This document shows positions 1 through 9,272 of a stretch of DNA of 64,000 bases, piece by piece. The notes beneath the pieces were generated by a model. It was given only the letters and a program-made list of their open reading frames with translations, ran no database searches and was not told where the DNA came from. The stretch comes from Cylindrospermum stagnale PCC 7417. GTDB lineage: Bacteria; Cyanobacteriota; Cyanobacteriia; Cyanobacteriales; Nostocaceae. The first letter of the stretch is position 1, and every line of letters begins with the position of its first letter. The position numbers and the translations under genes are program-made. Location of the stretch: the NCBI RefSeq assembly GCF_000317535.1, contig NC_019757.1, positions 2,496,501-2,560,500 of the forward strand, written 5' to 3'.

Positions 1-100
1 CATAACACACTATAGCATTTTAACAGTGAGGGGTTAGACCCATAATTAAGAATCTTGCTAAAAATACTTAAATTAAGACACCAGCAGCAAACAGAAAAAC

Positions 101-124
101 GGAGAGCTACTTAAGTGGCTCTCC
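101..124 (-). terminator. hairpin, likely gatB terminator
   Basis: The arms GGAGAGC and GCTCTCC enclose a near-palindromic ACTTAAGT core. Read on the minus strand the hairpin is followed by a T-rich stretch (GTTTTTCTG). It lies 119 nt downstream of the gatB stop codon, so it fits an intrinsic terminator for gatB. The bases around it (1-242) show no gene. Confidence 0.6.
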
Positions 125-242
125 AACTCATCAGGTTGCATCTACAAAGCAAAGTATAGCAGCTTAGGGATGAGGGGTCTGACCCATTTATTAGTGTCGT
201 TTTGTAAAGATCTGGTGAAAATACGGTTGGCTATACCTAGTG

Positions 243-1718
243 CTAGCCGTTGAGTTTCTTTTCCACCAATTCGTTAGTCAGCTTGGGATCAGCGCGTTTA
301 CCGGTCTTTTTGAGAACCTGTCCGACAAAGAAGCCTTTGAGGTTGGTGTTACCGTTGCGATACTTTTCTAGTTCTTTGGGGTTAGCAGCGATCGCATCAT
401 CCACAATTGGTTCTAAAATAGCAGGGTCGGTAATTAGCTCCTGACCAGCAAAAGCTTTTTCGGGAGAAACACCACTCAGTAAGTCTGACAGCTTTTCTTT
501 AGCTTGGGCATTGCTGATTTTACCCGTTTCAATGCGGGTGATCACATCGGCTAAATTGGTAGGAGTGAGAGCAATTTCTGTGATGCTGAGTTTTTGCTTG
601 TTGAGATAAGCAGCGATATCTTGAGTAATCCAGTTAGCAGCCGCTTTGGGATTTGCACCAGCAGCGATCGCACTTTCAAAATATCCTGATACAGGATGGT
701 CTTCTGTCAACACCCGTGCATCATAAGGTGAAAGCCCCAACTCACCTTCATAACGATGGCGTTTTTGGGCTGGTAGTTCTGGTAATTCACTCAGCCAATG
801 CGCTAATTCTTGATCTGTCACCTCAATCGGTGCTAAATCTGGTTCGGGGAAGTAGCGATAATCGCTAGAACCTTCTTTAATCCGCATACTAATTGTGCGT
901 TGCGAACCTTCTTCCCACAAGCGGGTTTCTTGGACAATCCTTTCCCCTGCTTCATTTGCAGCGATTTGGCGCTCTATTTCATAGTCTATCGCTTTTTGGA
1001 TAGCGCTGAAAGAGTTCATATTCTTGATTTCTACTTTCGTCCCAAAGGCCTCTCTTCCCACAGGACGGACAGAAATATTCACATCACAGCGCAGAGATCC
1101 TTCTTGCATATTGCCATCACTGACACCGAGATAGCGGACAATTCGGCGCAATTCTTGGGCATATTCTGCTGCTTCTTGTCCAGAACGCAAGTCAGGTTCT
1201 GAGACAATTTCTACCAACGGCACACCCGCCCGGTTGTAGTCTACCAGAGAATAAGTAGAACCGGAAATGCGATCGCTCCCCGCGTGTACCAATTTGCCAG
1301 CATCTTCTTCCATGTGCAACCGCGTGATTCCAATGCGTTTGCGCGTAGAATTGCCTGCATCATCTACCAATTCAATCTCTATCCAACCATGTTCTGCGAT
1401 CGGTAGGTCATATTGAGAAATTTGGTAATTTTTCGGTAAATCAGGATAAAAATACTGTTTACGGTCAAATTTGCTATATCTAGCAATTTGACAATTTAGC
1501 GCCAAACCCGTTTTCACAGCATATTCCAACACCTTGGCGTTGAGTACGGGTAAAACCCCAGGTAAACCCATACACACAGGGTCAATATTAGTATTGGGTT
1601 CACCACCAAATGCCGTTGAGCTAGAAGAGAAAATCTTGGTATTTGTACTTAGCTGGCAATGGGTTTCTAGTCCAATAATCGCTTCGTATTCAGTCTTTAC
1701 GGTGGTAGCAACAGTCAT
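243..1718 (-). CDS. gatB: Asp-tRNA(Asn)/Glu-tRNA(Gln) amidotransferase subunit B
   Basis: GatB is the tRNA-binding and glutamyl/aspartyl-tRNA kinase subunit of the cytoplasmic GatCAB amidotransferase. That enzyme converts mischarged Glu-tRNA(Gln) or Asp-tRNA(Asn) to the correct aminoacyl-tRNA, which cyanobacteria need because they lack GlnRS. The 491-residue protein has the family's usual length. Its N-terminal catalytic domain begins with IGLETHCQLST near residue 15 and contains YFYPDLPKNYQISQYD and the GVPLVEIVSEPD segment. The C-terminal third (about residues 345-490) is the helical YqeY-like tRNA-binding region, ending in FFVGQVLKKTGKRADP. The start follows an A/T-rich leader with only a distant AAGGA. 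gatA and gatC are not in the window. The gene is intact and its identity is very secure. Confidence 0.97.
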   Translation of the reverse strand: MTVATTVKTEYEAIIGLETHCQLSTNTKIFSSSSTAFGGEPNTNIDPVCMGLPGVLPVLNAKVLEYAVKTGLALNCQIARYSKFDRKQYFYPDLPKNYQISQYDLPIAEHGWIEIELVDDAGNSTRKRIGITRLHMEEDAGKLVHAGSDRISGSTYSLVDYNRAGVPLVEIVSEPDLRSGQEAAEYAQELRRIVRYLGVSDGNMQEGSLRCDVNISVRPVGREAFGTKVEIKNMNSFSAIQKAIDYEIERQIAANEAGERIVQETRLWEEGSQRTISMRIKEGSSDYRYFPEPDLAPIEVTDQELAHWLSELPELPAQKRHRYEGELGLSPYDARVLTEDHPVSGYFESAIAAGANPKAAANWITQDIAAYLNKQKLSITEIALTPTNLADVITRIETGKISNAQAKEKLSDLLSGVSPEKAFAGQELITDPAILEPIVDDAIAANPKELEKYRNGNTNLKGFFVGQVLKKTGKRADPKLTNELVEKKLNG

Positions 1719-2074
1719 AATATCTCGATTTTCATCATAATCCTTCTTTAGGCTACTATTCTAGCGCTGTCGAGAGTTGCGTTGAAGGTTGTTCGTTACC
1801 TAGAGTAGCAAATCACCTTCAATTGAGATTGCAGTTAACAACTTGGGTTAGAAGTAACAAGTAATTTTACTAAAAGCGCGATTAGGTTTTTATAAGTTTT
1901 TTCACGCATTTACGAACCCTACAGCAAAATCTTTTTATTTAATTTTCCATCCTTTCAAGGCGTATATTCTGGCTTTTTTAAGTAAATTCCGTACTATCTT
2001 GTTGCAATGTAACTTGTTAAACTCAGCATAGCTAAAGTTACTTTTGTATGATTTAATTCATATAATTTCTGTAC
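1719..2074. other. divergent intergenic region gatB/gajA
   Basis: These 356 nt hold no convincing gene. The right part is A/T rich and should contain the gajAB promoter. A TATAAT hexamer at 2061-2066 lies 8 nt before the gajA ATG, with a weak TTACTT 17 nt upstream of it, which would give a nearly leaderless transcript. A second candidate -10 (TATGAT) lies at 2047-2052. An inverted repeat at 2009-2041 is listed separately. Confidence 0.35.
2009..2041. promoter_or_regulatory. inverted repeat upstream of gajA
   Basis: The 7-nt arms GTAACTT (2009-2015) and AAGTTAC (2035-2041) are perfectly complementary across a 19-nt spacer, 34 nt upstream of the gajA start. The spacing between arm centres is about 26 nt. 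It could be an operator for a dimeric regulator of the defence operon, but no regulator gene is adjacent and chance cannot be excluded. Confidence 0.3.
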
Positions 2075-4171
2075 ATGAAAATAGAATCTATAACTCTTAA
2101 AGGGTTTCGCTGTTTTGGTGATACACCCAAGACTGTAAAACTATCAGATGGCATCACAGCATTAATTGGAGCCAATGGTTCTGGAAAAACTGCTTTACTT
2201 GAAGGACTTTTGCGAGTTTTTGGCATAACAGGTAAACAGCGAACTATTTTGCGTACTGATTTCTATACATCTCCTAGTACACCAGATGAAGATAGTAGCA
2301 CCCGTGAGTTGTATATCGACATTCGCCTTACTTTTCCAGAATTGTCAGAAGATGCACCAGTAACAAATCCAGCAGTACCAGCGTGTTTCCGTCACATGGT
2401 AGTAGATCAACCAAATGGTACACCCTTTGCGCGTGTGCGCCTTGAAGCAAAGTGGGTTGACGATAGAACAGGAGGTGATGGAGATATTGAACAAAATATT
2501 TACTGGGTTCTTACTGCTAATGAATTACCAACAGACAAAGACAAAAGACCCTGCGAACCAACCGACCGTGGCAGGATTCAAGTTTATTATGTTCCAGCTA
2601 TACGTGATCCCTCATCACAACTTATATCTAGTAGTGGTGCAATGATAGGGCGTTTACTTAAAGCCATAGAATGGACTTCGGAAACAAAGGAGTCTATTGA
2701 AACTGCATCGGCGCGGATTCGAGAGGTGTTCGGAAAAGAATTAGCAATAAATAGTATCAATCAGACAATAGCAAGTAGGTGGAAAGAACTTCACAACGAT
2801 ACCTTTGATGCAGAAGCGGAGTTCAACGTTGCTAGCAGAAAATTTGAAGATATAATTCGCAAATTCAATATTGTATTCAGCCCAAATGAATTTAATGGCG
2901 AACGTGATTTAGATGCTTTGAGTGATGGACAAAAATCGCTTTTTTATTTTTCATTGGTAGCTTCTATTTTTGAGGTAGAAAGTAAATTTATTAATCAAAA
3001 TATTGCTATAAAAAATACAAAGAAAATAGATGATCAGGAAAATCCCGAAAATACTGATGAAGACAAGCCTTCAAGAACAGGTTTTAATTCCAATCGAATC
3101 CAAACACCGATTTTAACAATTTTTGCTTTTGAAGAACCAGAAAATCACTTAGCCCCTTATTTTCTGTCACGTATTATCAAACAAGTTCAGTCTATAGTTA
3201 ATGAGTATCCTGCTCAAGCCATATTAACAAGTCATTCTCCTGCGATTTTGGGAAGAATTGAGCCAGAGCAAATACGACATTTCAGGCTTGATATTAAATC
3301 AAGAAATGCAATTATCAAAGAAATAACACTTCCTAGTCAAGCAGAAGAAGAAGCTAAATATCTACGTGAAGCAGTAAAAGCATACCCAGAATTGTATTTT
3401 GCTAAATTTGTGATTCTGGGAGAAGGAGATTCTGAGCAAATAGTTCTGCCAAAATTAGCTTCAGCAATGGAATTAGAAGTAGATCCTGCATTTGTTGCTA
3501 TAGTCCCATTAGGAGGACGCCATGTTAATTACTTCTGGAAACTACTTAATGACCTTCAAATCCCATACGCTACACTTTTAGATTTAGATATTGAACGAAA
3601 TGGAGGTGGCTGGGGTAGAATCAAGTACGCTTTAAAACAACTTCTTGAGATAGGAATAGATGCAGCATATCTTCTTAAATTTAAAGTTGCAGAAGGGGAT
3701 GAGCAGGAAATATCTCATGCAAGCCTAGAAACACTTCACACAAATAATGAGCCAATTGACGAAAATCACCCTTCAATCAAAATACTTGAAAGCTTTGGTG
3801 TATTCTACTCTGCACCACTTGATTTAGATATGATAATGTTATCATCCTTTCCGGATGCTTACAAAGCTATTATTGACAACAGATCTAGACCAAGAATTCC
3901 TGATAAAAACAATGCCAACTATAACGATGACATGGATGGAGTAAAAAAAGCTGTTCTTGGAAAAGATGCTAATTTGTCAACATATTCAGAAGAACTACAG
4001 GAATTACTTCCTTGGTATAGATATTTATTTCTTAGCAAAAGCAAACCATCAACACATCTTCAGGCATTGTGCAAAATTGATAACAAAGACCTAAAACAAA
4101 AAACGCCTCCTGTATTAGAAAGACTCTTAAAGCATACAACTAAAGAAATTAGTGCAAATAAAACATTATGA
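2075..4171 (+). CDS. gajA: GajA-like OLD-family ATPase/TOPRIM endonuclease (Gabija)
   Basis: This is an overcoming-lysogenization-defect (OLD) family protein. The N-terminal ABC/SMC-type ATPase has Walker A GANGSGKT at residues 32-39, a signature-like LSDGQKSLFYFSL, Walker B ILTIFAFEEPENHL and the switch-His segment TSHSPAIL. The C-terminal TOPRIM nuclease domain shows the conserved Glu in LGEGDSE (E450) and the DxD in LLDLDIE (D503, D505). Class 2 OLD proteins paired with a UvrD-like helicase form the Gabija system, in which GajA is a DNA endonuclease held in check by nucleotides. Here the next gene is such a helicase, overlapping by 4 nt (ATGA), which indicates translational coupling. At 698 residues it is longer than the studied Bacillus GajA (about 580), mainly through an acidic insertion before Walker B. 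The key catalytic residues are present. Confidence 0.9.
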   Translation: MKIESITLKGFRCFGDTPKTVKLSDGITALIGANGSGKTALLEGLLRVFGITGKQRTILRTDFYTSPSTPDEDSSTRELYIDIRLTFPELSEDAPVTNPAVPACFRHMVVDQPNGTPFARVRLEAKWVDDRTGGDGDIEQNIYWVLTANELPTDKDKRPCEPTDRGRIQVYYVPAIRDPSSQLISSSGAMIGRLLKAIEWTSETKESIETASARIREVFGKELAINSINQTIASRWKELHNDTFDAEAEFNVASRKFEDIIRKFNIVFSPNEFNGERDLDALSDGQKSLFYFSLVASIFEVESKFINQNIAIKNTKKIDDQENPENTDEDKPSRTGFNSNRIQTPILTIFAFEEPENHLAPYFLSRIIKQVQSIVNEYPAQAILTSHSPAILGRIEPEQIRHFRLDIKSRNAIIKEITLPSQAEEEAKYLREAVKAYPELYFAKFVILGEGDSEQIVLPKLASAMELEVDPAFVAIVPLGGRHVNYFWKLLNDLQIPYATLLDLDIERNGGGWGRIKYALKQLLEIGIDAAYLLKFKVAEGDEQEISHASLETLHTNNEPIDENHPSIKILESFGVFYSAPLDLDMIMLSSFPDAYKAIIDNRSRPRIPDKNNANYNDDMDGVKKAVLGKDANLSTYSEELQELLPWYRYLFLSKSKPSTHLQALCKIDNKDLKQKTPPVLERLLKHTTKEISANKTL

Positions 4172-6057
4172 CTTTTATTATCCAAACTAAAAAGTGGGTT
4201 CCAGTTGGAAATATGACACTTGAACGTAATGCTTATGAAGTAGTGTGTTCAAATAGTAACTATTCTATAATTGCTGGGCCAGGAGCAGGAAAAACGGAAC
4301 TACTTGCTCAAAGAGCTTGCTATCTTTTCCAAACTGGTTTATGTCCTGATCCTTATCGTATTCTTGCAATCAGTTTTAAAACAGATTCTGCTAAGAATTT
4401 AAAGGAAAGAGTAGCTGAGAGATGTTCTAAGCAAGATGCTATGCGATTTGATTCTCTAACCTTTGCTGCATTTGCAAAAAGTATGTTAGATCGATTTATG
4501 GGAGCATTGCCTGAACTTTGGCGACCAAAGTATAATTATGAATTATACTTTCCGAAAGATTCTGAATATCAAGCTTTTTTGATATCTCTTATAAAAGCAG
4601 CACCAAAAAATTTTATTAATTTACAAAATTTAAAACCTAAAGAATTTGAAAAAGATTGGGTTCTCGGCTCAACGCTCCCATTAGAGGGAATACAAACAAC
4701 ATGTATGAGAGCTATAGCTGCAAAAGAATGGTGGCATGCTTGCTTACACCTTGGGAAAAAGTCCAGGCTTACTTTCCAAATGATTGAAAGATTAGTAGAA
4801 CTACTCCTGAGGACAAACCCTCAAATTACTAATGCATTGAGAGGGACTTATTCTCATGTTTTCATGGATGAGTTTCAAGACACAACTCATACTCAATATG
4901 ACCTTATTAAAACATCTTTCCTCAATTCACAAGCCGTATTGACTGCTGTCGGTGACAACAAGCAGCAAATTATGCGGTGGGCTATGGCTATGGATGATGC
5001 TTTTAGCATCTTTGAGAAAGATTTTCAAGCAAACTCAATTTCCTTAATTTCTAATTATCGCTCTTCTCCAGAACTTGTACGAATACAGGATCTATTAGCT
5101 ATAACAATTGATCCTAATTATACGCAAGTAGAATCAAATAAAGAGAAGAACATAGCTGAAGAGGCTTGTGTAATTTGGGATTTTGAAACACAAACATTAG
5201 AAGCAGAACATTTAGCAAAAACCATATCTAACGCTATCAATATTTATCAATTAAAGCCGAAAGATTTTGTATTAGTTGTCAACAAACTCGCAAGAAGCTA
5301 TGAACCATGTTTAACAGAGGCGTTCAAAAAATATGATTTAAAAGTACGTTTAACATTACCAAATGATATCCTTGATAAGGAGCTTACTGAAATTTTTATT
5401 AACTTCCTGCGTTTTGGTTCTAAAGAAGGTACTAACCCCTACTGGTCTGACTGTAACAAAATTCTCACAAGTATTTATGGTATAGATCCAGAAGATGTTA
5501 GAAGTACAAGAGAATTACAAGATAAACTGGACTCATTCCACTTATCTTTACAAAATAAAATGACTAACTTAGATTTTAGCGACGATACACAAGTAAATTC
5601 TATCCTGGCAGATATCGAAAATTTTATTGGAAAAGATTATATCAAGCTTTCTTATCCACAATATCAGCAAGGTGACGAATATGAGAAAGTAATAAAAGCA
5701 ATTAGTAATCAACTTCAAACCAGTCATACAAACAGTACAGACAAAGCATGGAAATCAATATTAGACGATTTTGAAGGGATTGATTCTGTGCCATTAATGA
5801 CCATTCATAAAAGTAAAGGACTGGAATATCACACTGTAATTTTCGTTGGACTTGAAGACTCAGCATGGATAAATTTTAAAGAACAGGCTCAAGAATCACG
5901 TTCTACATTTTTTGTAGCCTTCTCGCGTGCAATGCAACGTGTTATATTTACTTACTGCAAACAGCGTGGTGCTAGGGATAATACTAGGGATGATATTTCT
6001 TCTCTTTATCAAGTACTACAGGGTGCAGGAGTGAAAACTGAGCAAATTCAGGTTTAA
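4168..6057 (+). CDS. gajB: GajB-like UvrD/PcrA-family helicase (Gabija)
   Basis: This is a superfamily 1 helicase partner of the upstream OLD nuclease. Motifs in order: Walker A GPGAGKT at residues 37-43, Walker B DEFQD (234-238), GDNKQQIMRW (motif III), SNYRSSPELV (motif IV), MTIHKSKGLEYHTVIFVGL (motif V) and FFVAFSRAMQRV (motif VI). In Gabija, GajB joins GajA in a large supramolecular complex and is thought to respond to DNA ends and nucleotide depletion during phage infection. The start ATG lies inside the gajA stop region (4168-4171), so the two proteins are made from one transcript. At 629 residues it is larger than the studied Bacillus GajB (about 490). An alternative in-frame ATG lies at 4213. 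No frameshift or missing motif was seen. Confidence 0.88.
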   Translation: MTFIIQTKKWVPVGNMTLERNAYEVVCSNSNYSIIAGPGAGKTELLAQRACYLFQTGLCPDPYRILAISFKTDSAKNLKERVAERCSKQDAMRFDSLTFAAFAKSMLDRFMGALPELWRPKYNYELYFPKDSEYQAFLISLIKAAPKNFINLQNLKPKEFEKDWVLGSTLPLEGIQTTCMRAIAAKEWWHACLHLGKKSRLTFQMIERLVELLLRTNPQITNALRGTYSHVFMDEFQDTTHTQYDLIKTSFLNSQAVLTAVGDNKQQIMRWAMAMDDAFSIFEKDFQANSISLISNYRSSPELVRIQDLLAITIDPNYTQVESNKEKNIAEEACVIWDFETQTLEAEHLAKTISNAINIYQLKPKDFVLVVNKLARSYEPCLTEAFKKYDLKVRLTLPNDILDKELTEIFINFLRFGSKEGTNPYWSDCNKILTSIYGIDPEDVRSTRELQDKLDSFHLSLQNKMTNLDFSDDTQVNSILADIENFIGKDYIKLSYPQYQQGDEYEKVIKAISNQLQTSHTNSTDKAWKSILDDFEGIDSVPLMTIHKSKGLEYHTVIFVGLEDSAWINFKEQAQESRSTFFVAFSRAMQRVIFTYCKQRGARDNTRDDISSLYQVLQGAGVKTEQIQV

Positions 6058-6097
6058 GTAATGATGGATATTAACAAAGATTATTATCAATAAAATT

Positions 6098-6124
6098 GTT
6101 GGGTTTCACTTCGTTCAACCCAAC
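6098..6124 (+). terminator. hairpin after gajB
   Basis: The arms GTTGGGTT (6098-6105) and AACCCAAC (6117-6124) are perfectly complementary. The hairpin starts 40 nt after the gajB stop and is followed by a weak T-rich run. The GTTGGGTT-loop-AACCCAACCTACAA form is also a dispersed element I associate with Nostoc-type genomes, so it may be a repeat serving as a terminator. Confidence 0.5.
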
Positions 6125-6198
6125 CTACAATTTTCTTGACTGAACCATATTGGATTATAGGCAATTGGGGATAAGGCAAATTTCCTTAAATCAAAAAA

Positions 6199-6242
6199 TA
6201 TAGCGATTCTAACTTTGTTAGATTCAAGTCAGAATCGCTATA
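6199..6242. terminator. long inverted repeat between convergent genes
   Basis: The 12-nt arms TATAGCGATTCT and AGAATCGCTATA match perfectly around a 20-nt loop. The element lies between the convergent ends of gajB and the PEP-CTERM gene, so a bidirectional terminator is likely. It could also be a copy of a dispersed palindrome. Confidence 0.5.
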
Positions 6243-6303
6243 CTTACGAAGTAGCTCTATTGAGTAAATTTAAGTCACTGTTTTAGCAACAACTTCTAGA
6301 AGA

Positions 6304-6828
6304 TTAGGGACTAGATTTTGTACGTAATGACCTAGAGAATCCCCTCTTTTTGAACATAAATAAAAACAGCCCGAACACAGGCGCTGCTCCAAGAATACTA
6401 CTTGGCTCTGGAACAGAAACATCGGTGTAAGAAACCGTTTGATCACTAGCCCCAGTCGCATCACTAAAAACAACAAAATTTTCGGCGTTGACTGTAAAGG
6501 CATTGGTTTCAAATTGCAAACCTAATCCTTGTTGGTCAATTCCTCCCAAGAAATTAGTCAAAACCGTTGCTAAAGAATCATCCGCTTGGGTGTAGGACTG
6601 TCCACCGTAGTTAGCAGAAATTATTAAACCTTCGGCAACAGTTACTTCTTGATCTAATGCCGCAGCAGAGTCAAAAGAAAAAGTACCTGTGAAGGGATTC
6701 TGTGCATTAGAACTAGAGAAATTATAAGTGATAGTTACAGCTTGGGCTGGTATATTTTCCCCTACTGCAAACATCAGAGTGGTTGCCGCAGTTACAGATG
6801 CTAATTTCTTGAAAATGGAGTAAGTCAT
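6304..6828 (-). CDS. PEP-CTERM sorting-domain secreted protein
   Basis: The 174-residue protein has an N-terminal signal peptide (hydrophobic core ASVTAATTLMFAV, likely cleavage after IPAQA). The middle is Ser/Thr/Asn-rich with no recognised domain. The C-terminal sorting tripartite signal is VPEPSS, then a hydrophobic helix, then basic residues KKR. Proteins with this signal are substrates of exosortase-type transpeptidases and usually reach the outer surface or exopolysaccharide. The hydrophobic core was read as ILGAAPVFGLFLFMF. After KKR a further 10 or so residues follow, which is longer than the usual very short tail. No exosortase gene is in the window. The specific role of this protein is unknown. 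Confidence 0.8.
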   Translation of the reverse strand: MTYSIFKKLASVTAATTLMFAVGENIPAQAVTITYNFSSSNAQNPFTGTFSFDSAAALDQEVTVAEGLIISANYGGQSYTQADDSLATVLTNFLGGIDQQGLGLQFETNAFTVNAENFVVFSDATGASDQTVSYTDVSVPEPSSILGAAPVFGLFLFMFKKRGFSRSLRTKSSP

Positions 6829-7032
6829 TTTTTTCCTTCAATCAAAATATTAGGTGTAAAAAACTAGAATGCTTTAATGAAGCAGAGACGTTATTTATCC
6901 ACGTCTCTGCAAGATCAAGCTTTTGAGTTAACGTGAGTTCTACGGGAGTTGTGGAACCCTTCTCAAAACCTCAAAAAGCAACGGGGAGAGGCTTAAAATC
7001 CTTAATTTTTCGCCCTTCACTAAGGGTTCAAC

Positions 7033-7070
7033 TGCCCCTCCCCGCGTCGGAGAGGGGTTGGGGAGAGGTT
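7033..7070. repeat. GC-rich palindromic dispersed repeat
   Basis: The stretch with CCCCTCCCC facing AGGGGTTGGGGAGAGG, together with flanking AACCTCTCC-like sequence, belongs to a family of dispersed cyanobacterial repeats. A related copy occurs at 48922-49023. It lies between the alkaline phosphatase stop and the PEP-CTERM start and could also act as a terminator for the latter's upstream neighbour. Confidence 0.45.
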
Positions 7071-7111
7071 CATTTTTTCACGTTGAGTTAGCCAGAGAGT
7101 GAAGCGGTAAA

Positions 7112-9028
7112 TTAATTTGGCAAACTCGTGAGTGCAGTCTTCATGGTTTGAAATATTTGGCTCTGATCAATTACTCCTCGGATACCGGGCACATTGTAAG
7201 TACCAGAGCTATCTGTCATTTGAAAGCCTTGTCCCAAGAATCTAGTTAGAGTTGTTGAGTAAGCACCTTGGTAGTAAACAGGCACAATCCGTCGGCTGTG
7301 GCTACCCCAAAGATACTTTTTACTTGGGTCAGATCCCCAGAAGTGACCAGCATCTGTAGGGTTGTGCTTGTTGAAAGTGATATCCTTAGCGTTAAACTTC
7401 AAACCTCTAGACACATCTGGATCTTGAGCAGTTAACTTCGAGGGGAAGTCATTATTTAAAGTTAGGTAGTGGTCATGGTCAGCAGTAACAAGCAGCAAGT
7501 TTTTGCTCCAACCGCCATTATTGTTGATCCAATTAATGGTTGTTTGGACGGCTTTGTCAAAATCATTCATCGTACCAATCAAGTTATCCATGTTGTCATC
7601 ATGGGCAGCCCAATCGACATCACCACCTTCAACCATTAGCCAGAAACCATCTGGGTCTTTACCGAGAACGGTTAAAGCTGCTTGAGTCATATCAGCTAAA
7701 GTGGGATTTTCGTTAATCTCTCTGGCAATAAAGCTAGCGTTAGTTTCACCAGGAGACAGAGGACGAATAGTATCAGGGTTAGGAGTTTGATTCGCAGAAG
7801 TTGTTGAACTAAAGAGTGTAAATTGACCTAAACCTGTTGTGCTGTAGTCCCCTTTAGAAGAACTCACAGGAATGTTGCCATCTTGACCACGAGCGCCATA
7901 CAGACCAAATAACTTGCCGCCGGTATTTGGGTTGACTGATGCAGCGGTGTTCAATAGTGTCTGAGTTGCGTTAGGGCCACGCTCCAAAAAGGTGTAACCG
8001 TAACGATTGTTAGGATTTGATGAAGCAGGAGCTGAACAAGCGGCTTCATTGCTTAAGGCTGTTTTACCAGTCAACTCTTTGTAAGTAGATGCTTTGATGT
8101 AAGTGTAGCTAGTGTTATTACAGACCGGGCCTGAACTGGTACTGTTCTGATGATCCAAAGGATGACCGCCGCCCAAAATCACATTAGGCTGAAAGTTCAG
8201 TAATGCCTGTTGCAAAATGCTGTCTTGATTGGCCTTGTTGGGATCATAGTCACTATCGTATTTACTACGACGATTGACGAAAGAGACGGCAGCACCGGGA
8301 GTTGCGTGGCTGATTGGTACTGAAGTTACCACTCCTGTAGACTTACCTTGTTCTTTGGCAATTTCCACGATGGTTTTCAGCTTCTGCTCGTAAATGTCTA
8401 CGCCCATCGCGTTGTTATAGCTCTTTACACCTGTATAAAGAGTTGTGGCGGTGTTAGCAGAGTCGGGATAGCTGTACTTGATGTACTCTTTATCATAAGT
8501 ACCAGGATTAGCGGGGGATAAGGGAATCCAAGGAGCCGGGCCTCCTTTCGTGACGTCATAGCCTGCTAAGTTACCTGGTAGTAAGGTGTCGCCATTGGCT
8601 GTAGTACCGGGATTAAATGGAGTGGGCTGCAATGAGAAGCCTGGACGAACAGGACTGAGTCCTGTAACTTGATTTGTGCCGTCTAGGGCGGAGTTGCCCG
8701 TTGATTTGGCTAGATTATTGGGAGTACTTGGTGTATTTGACTGAATTGTGGTGCCGTAGGTAGTTACCTGTCCATATCCTGTGAGAGTTTGAAAGCTAAG
8801 ACCGGAGCCTTTCCCAGCGGTGTAGAATGGTCCACCTTTGGCAACGGCAGCTGCTCGTGCCATCTCCCAACCCATACCATCGCCAATCATGATAATGACG
8901 TTAATCCCATTACCTGCGGCTAGGGCTGGCTGAACTGCTGGATTACCAAATACCAGCAGTAGGGGACATAGTAAACTAGCCATCGCCAAAGCTAGCGATC
9001 GCTGATATTTTCCCAAAAATGAAATCAT
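7112..9028 (-). CDS. PhoA-type alkaline phosphatase
   Basis: This is a secreted phosphomonoesterase of the alkaline phosphatase superfamily that should release phosphate from organic esters outside the cytoplasm. The signal peptide spans about residues 1-38 (ending QPALAA). The metal-binding start IIMIGDGMGWE holds Asp50, the nucleophile Ser190 lies in YPDSANTATT, and later metal ligands are in MVEGGDVDWAAHDD and VTADHDHYL. At 638 residues it is longer than E. coli PhoA, with a Gly/Asn/Pro-rich insertion around residues 80-175. The start is supported by the signal peptide. It is the last gene of a same-strand group (transporter, two small secreted proteins, phosphatase) and begins 43 nt after the preceding small gene. 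No clear Pho box was found. Confidence 0.92.
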   Translation of the reverse strand: MISFLGKYQRSLALAMASLLCPLLLVFGNPAVQPALAAGNGINVIIMIGDGMGWEMARAAAVAKGGPFYTAGKGSGLSFQTLTGYGQVTTYGTTIQSNTPSTPNNLAKSTGNSALDGTNQVTGLSPVRPGFSLQPTPFNPGTTANGDTLLPGNLAGYDVTKGGPAPWIPLSPANPGTYDKEYIKYSYPDSANTATTLYTGVKSYNNAMGVDIYEQKLKTIVEIAKEQGKSTGVVTSVPISHATPGAAVSFVNRRSKYDSDYDPNKANQDSILQQALLNFQPNVILGGGHPLDHQNSTSSGPVCNNTSYTYIKASTYKELTGKTALSNEAACSAPASSNPNNRYGYTFLERGPNATQTLLNTAASVNPNTGGKLFGLYGARGQDGNIPVSSSKGDYSTTGLGQFTLFSSTTSANQTPNPDTIRPLSPGETNASFIAREINENPTLADMTQAALTVLGKDPDGFWLMVEGGDVDWAAHDDNMDNLIGTMNDFDKAVQTTINWINNNGGWSKNLLLVTADHDHYLTLNNDFPSKLTAQDPDVSRGLKFNAKDITFNKHNPTDAGHFWGSDPSKKYLWGSHSRRIVPVYYQGAYSTTLTRFLGQGFQMTDSSGTYNVPGIRGVIDQSQIFQTMKTALTSLPN

Positions 9029-9071
9029 TGCAATGCCTTTTAAAGTTAATTGAGTAAGTGTTAGCAGTTAA

Positions 9072-9272
9072 CTATTGATAAAAATTTGGTTCCAGATGAG
9101 TAGCAGCAAAGTCGGAGGTCATCACTGACTGATTAGAAGACGGGGCATAAATCTGGTTAGCGGCAGTAGCTGGTTGTTGATTTGGTGTTGCCAAGGACAA
9201 CAGAACTGCAAAAACTAGACCAGATATAAACCAAGCCAATAAGCGCTGGTACTTGTTCAGTAATGAAATCAT
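9072..9272 (-). CDS. small secreted protein ending in EPNFYQ
   Basis: This is a 66-residue protein of unknown function. A ribosome-binding AGGAG lies 8 nt before the ATG at 9272; a GTG one codon upstream is possible but less well spaced. Residues 1-38 look like a signal peptide (MISLLNKYQR, hydrophobic helix, ATAA), leaving a mature part of fewer than 30 residues that ends HLEPNFYQ. The signal peptide resembles that of the next gene, alkaline phosphatase (MISFLGKYQR), which suggests that the 5' end of one was copied from the other. The last six residues equal those of the upstream secreted protein. The gene is 43 nt from the phosphatase, so the two are probably cotranscribed. Confidence 0.65.
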   Translation of the reverse strand: MISLLNKYQRLLAWFISGLVFAVLLSLATPNQQPATAANQIYAPSSNQSVMTSDFAATHLEPNFYQ

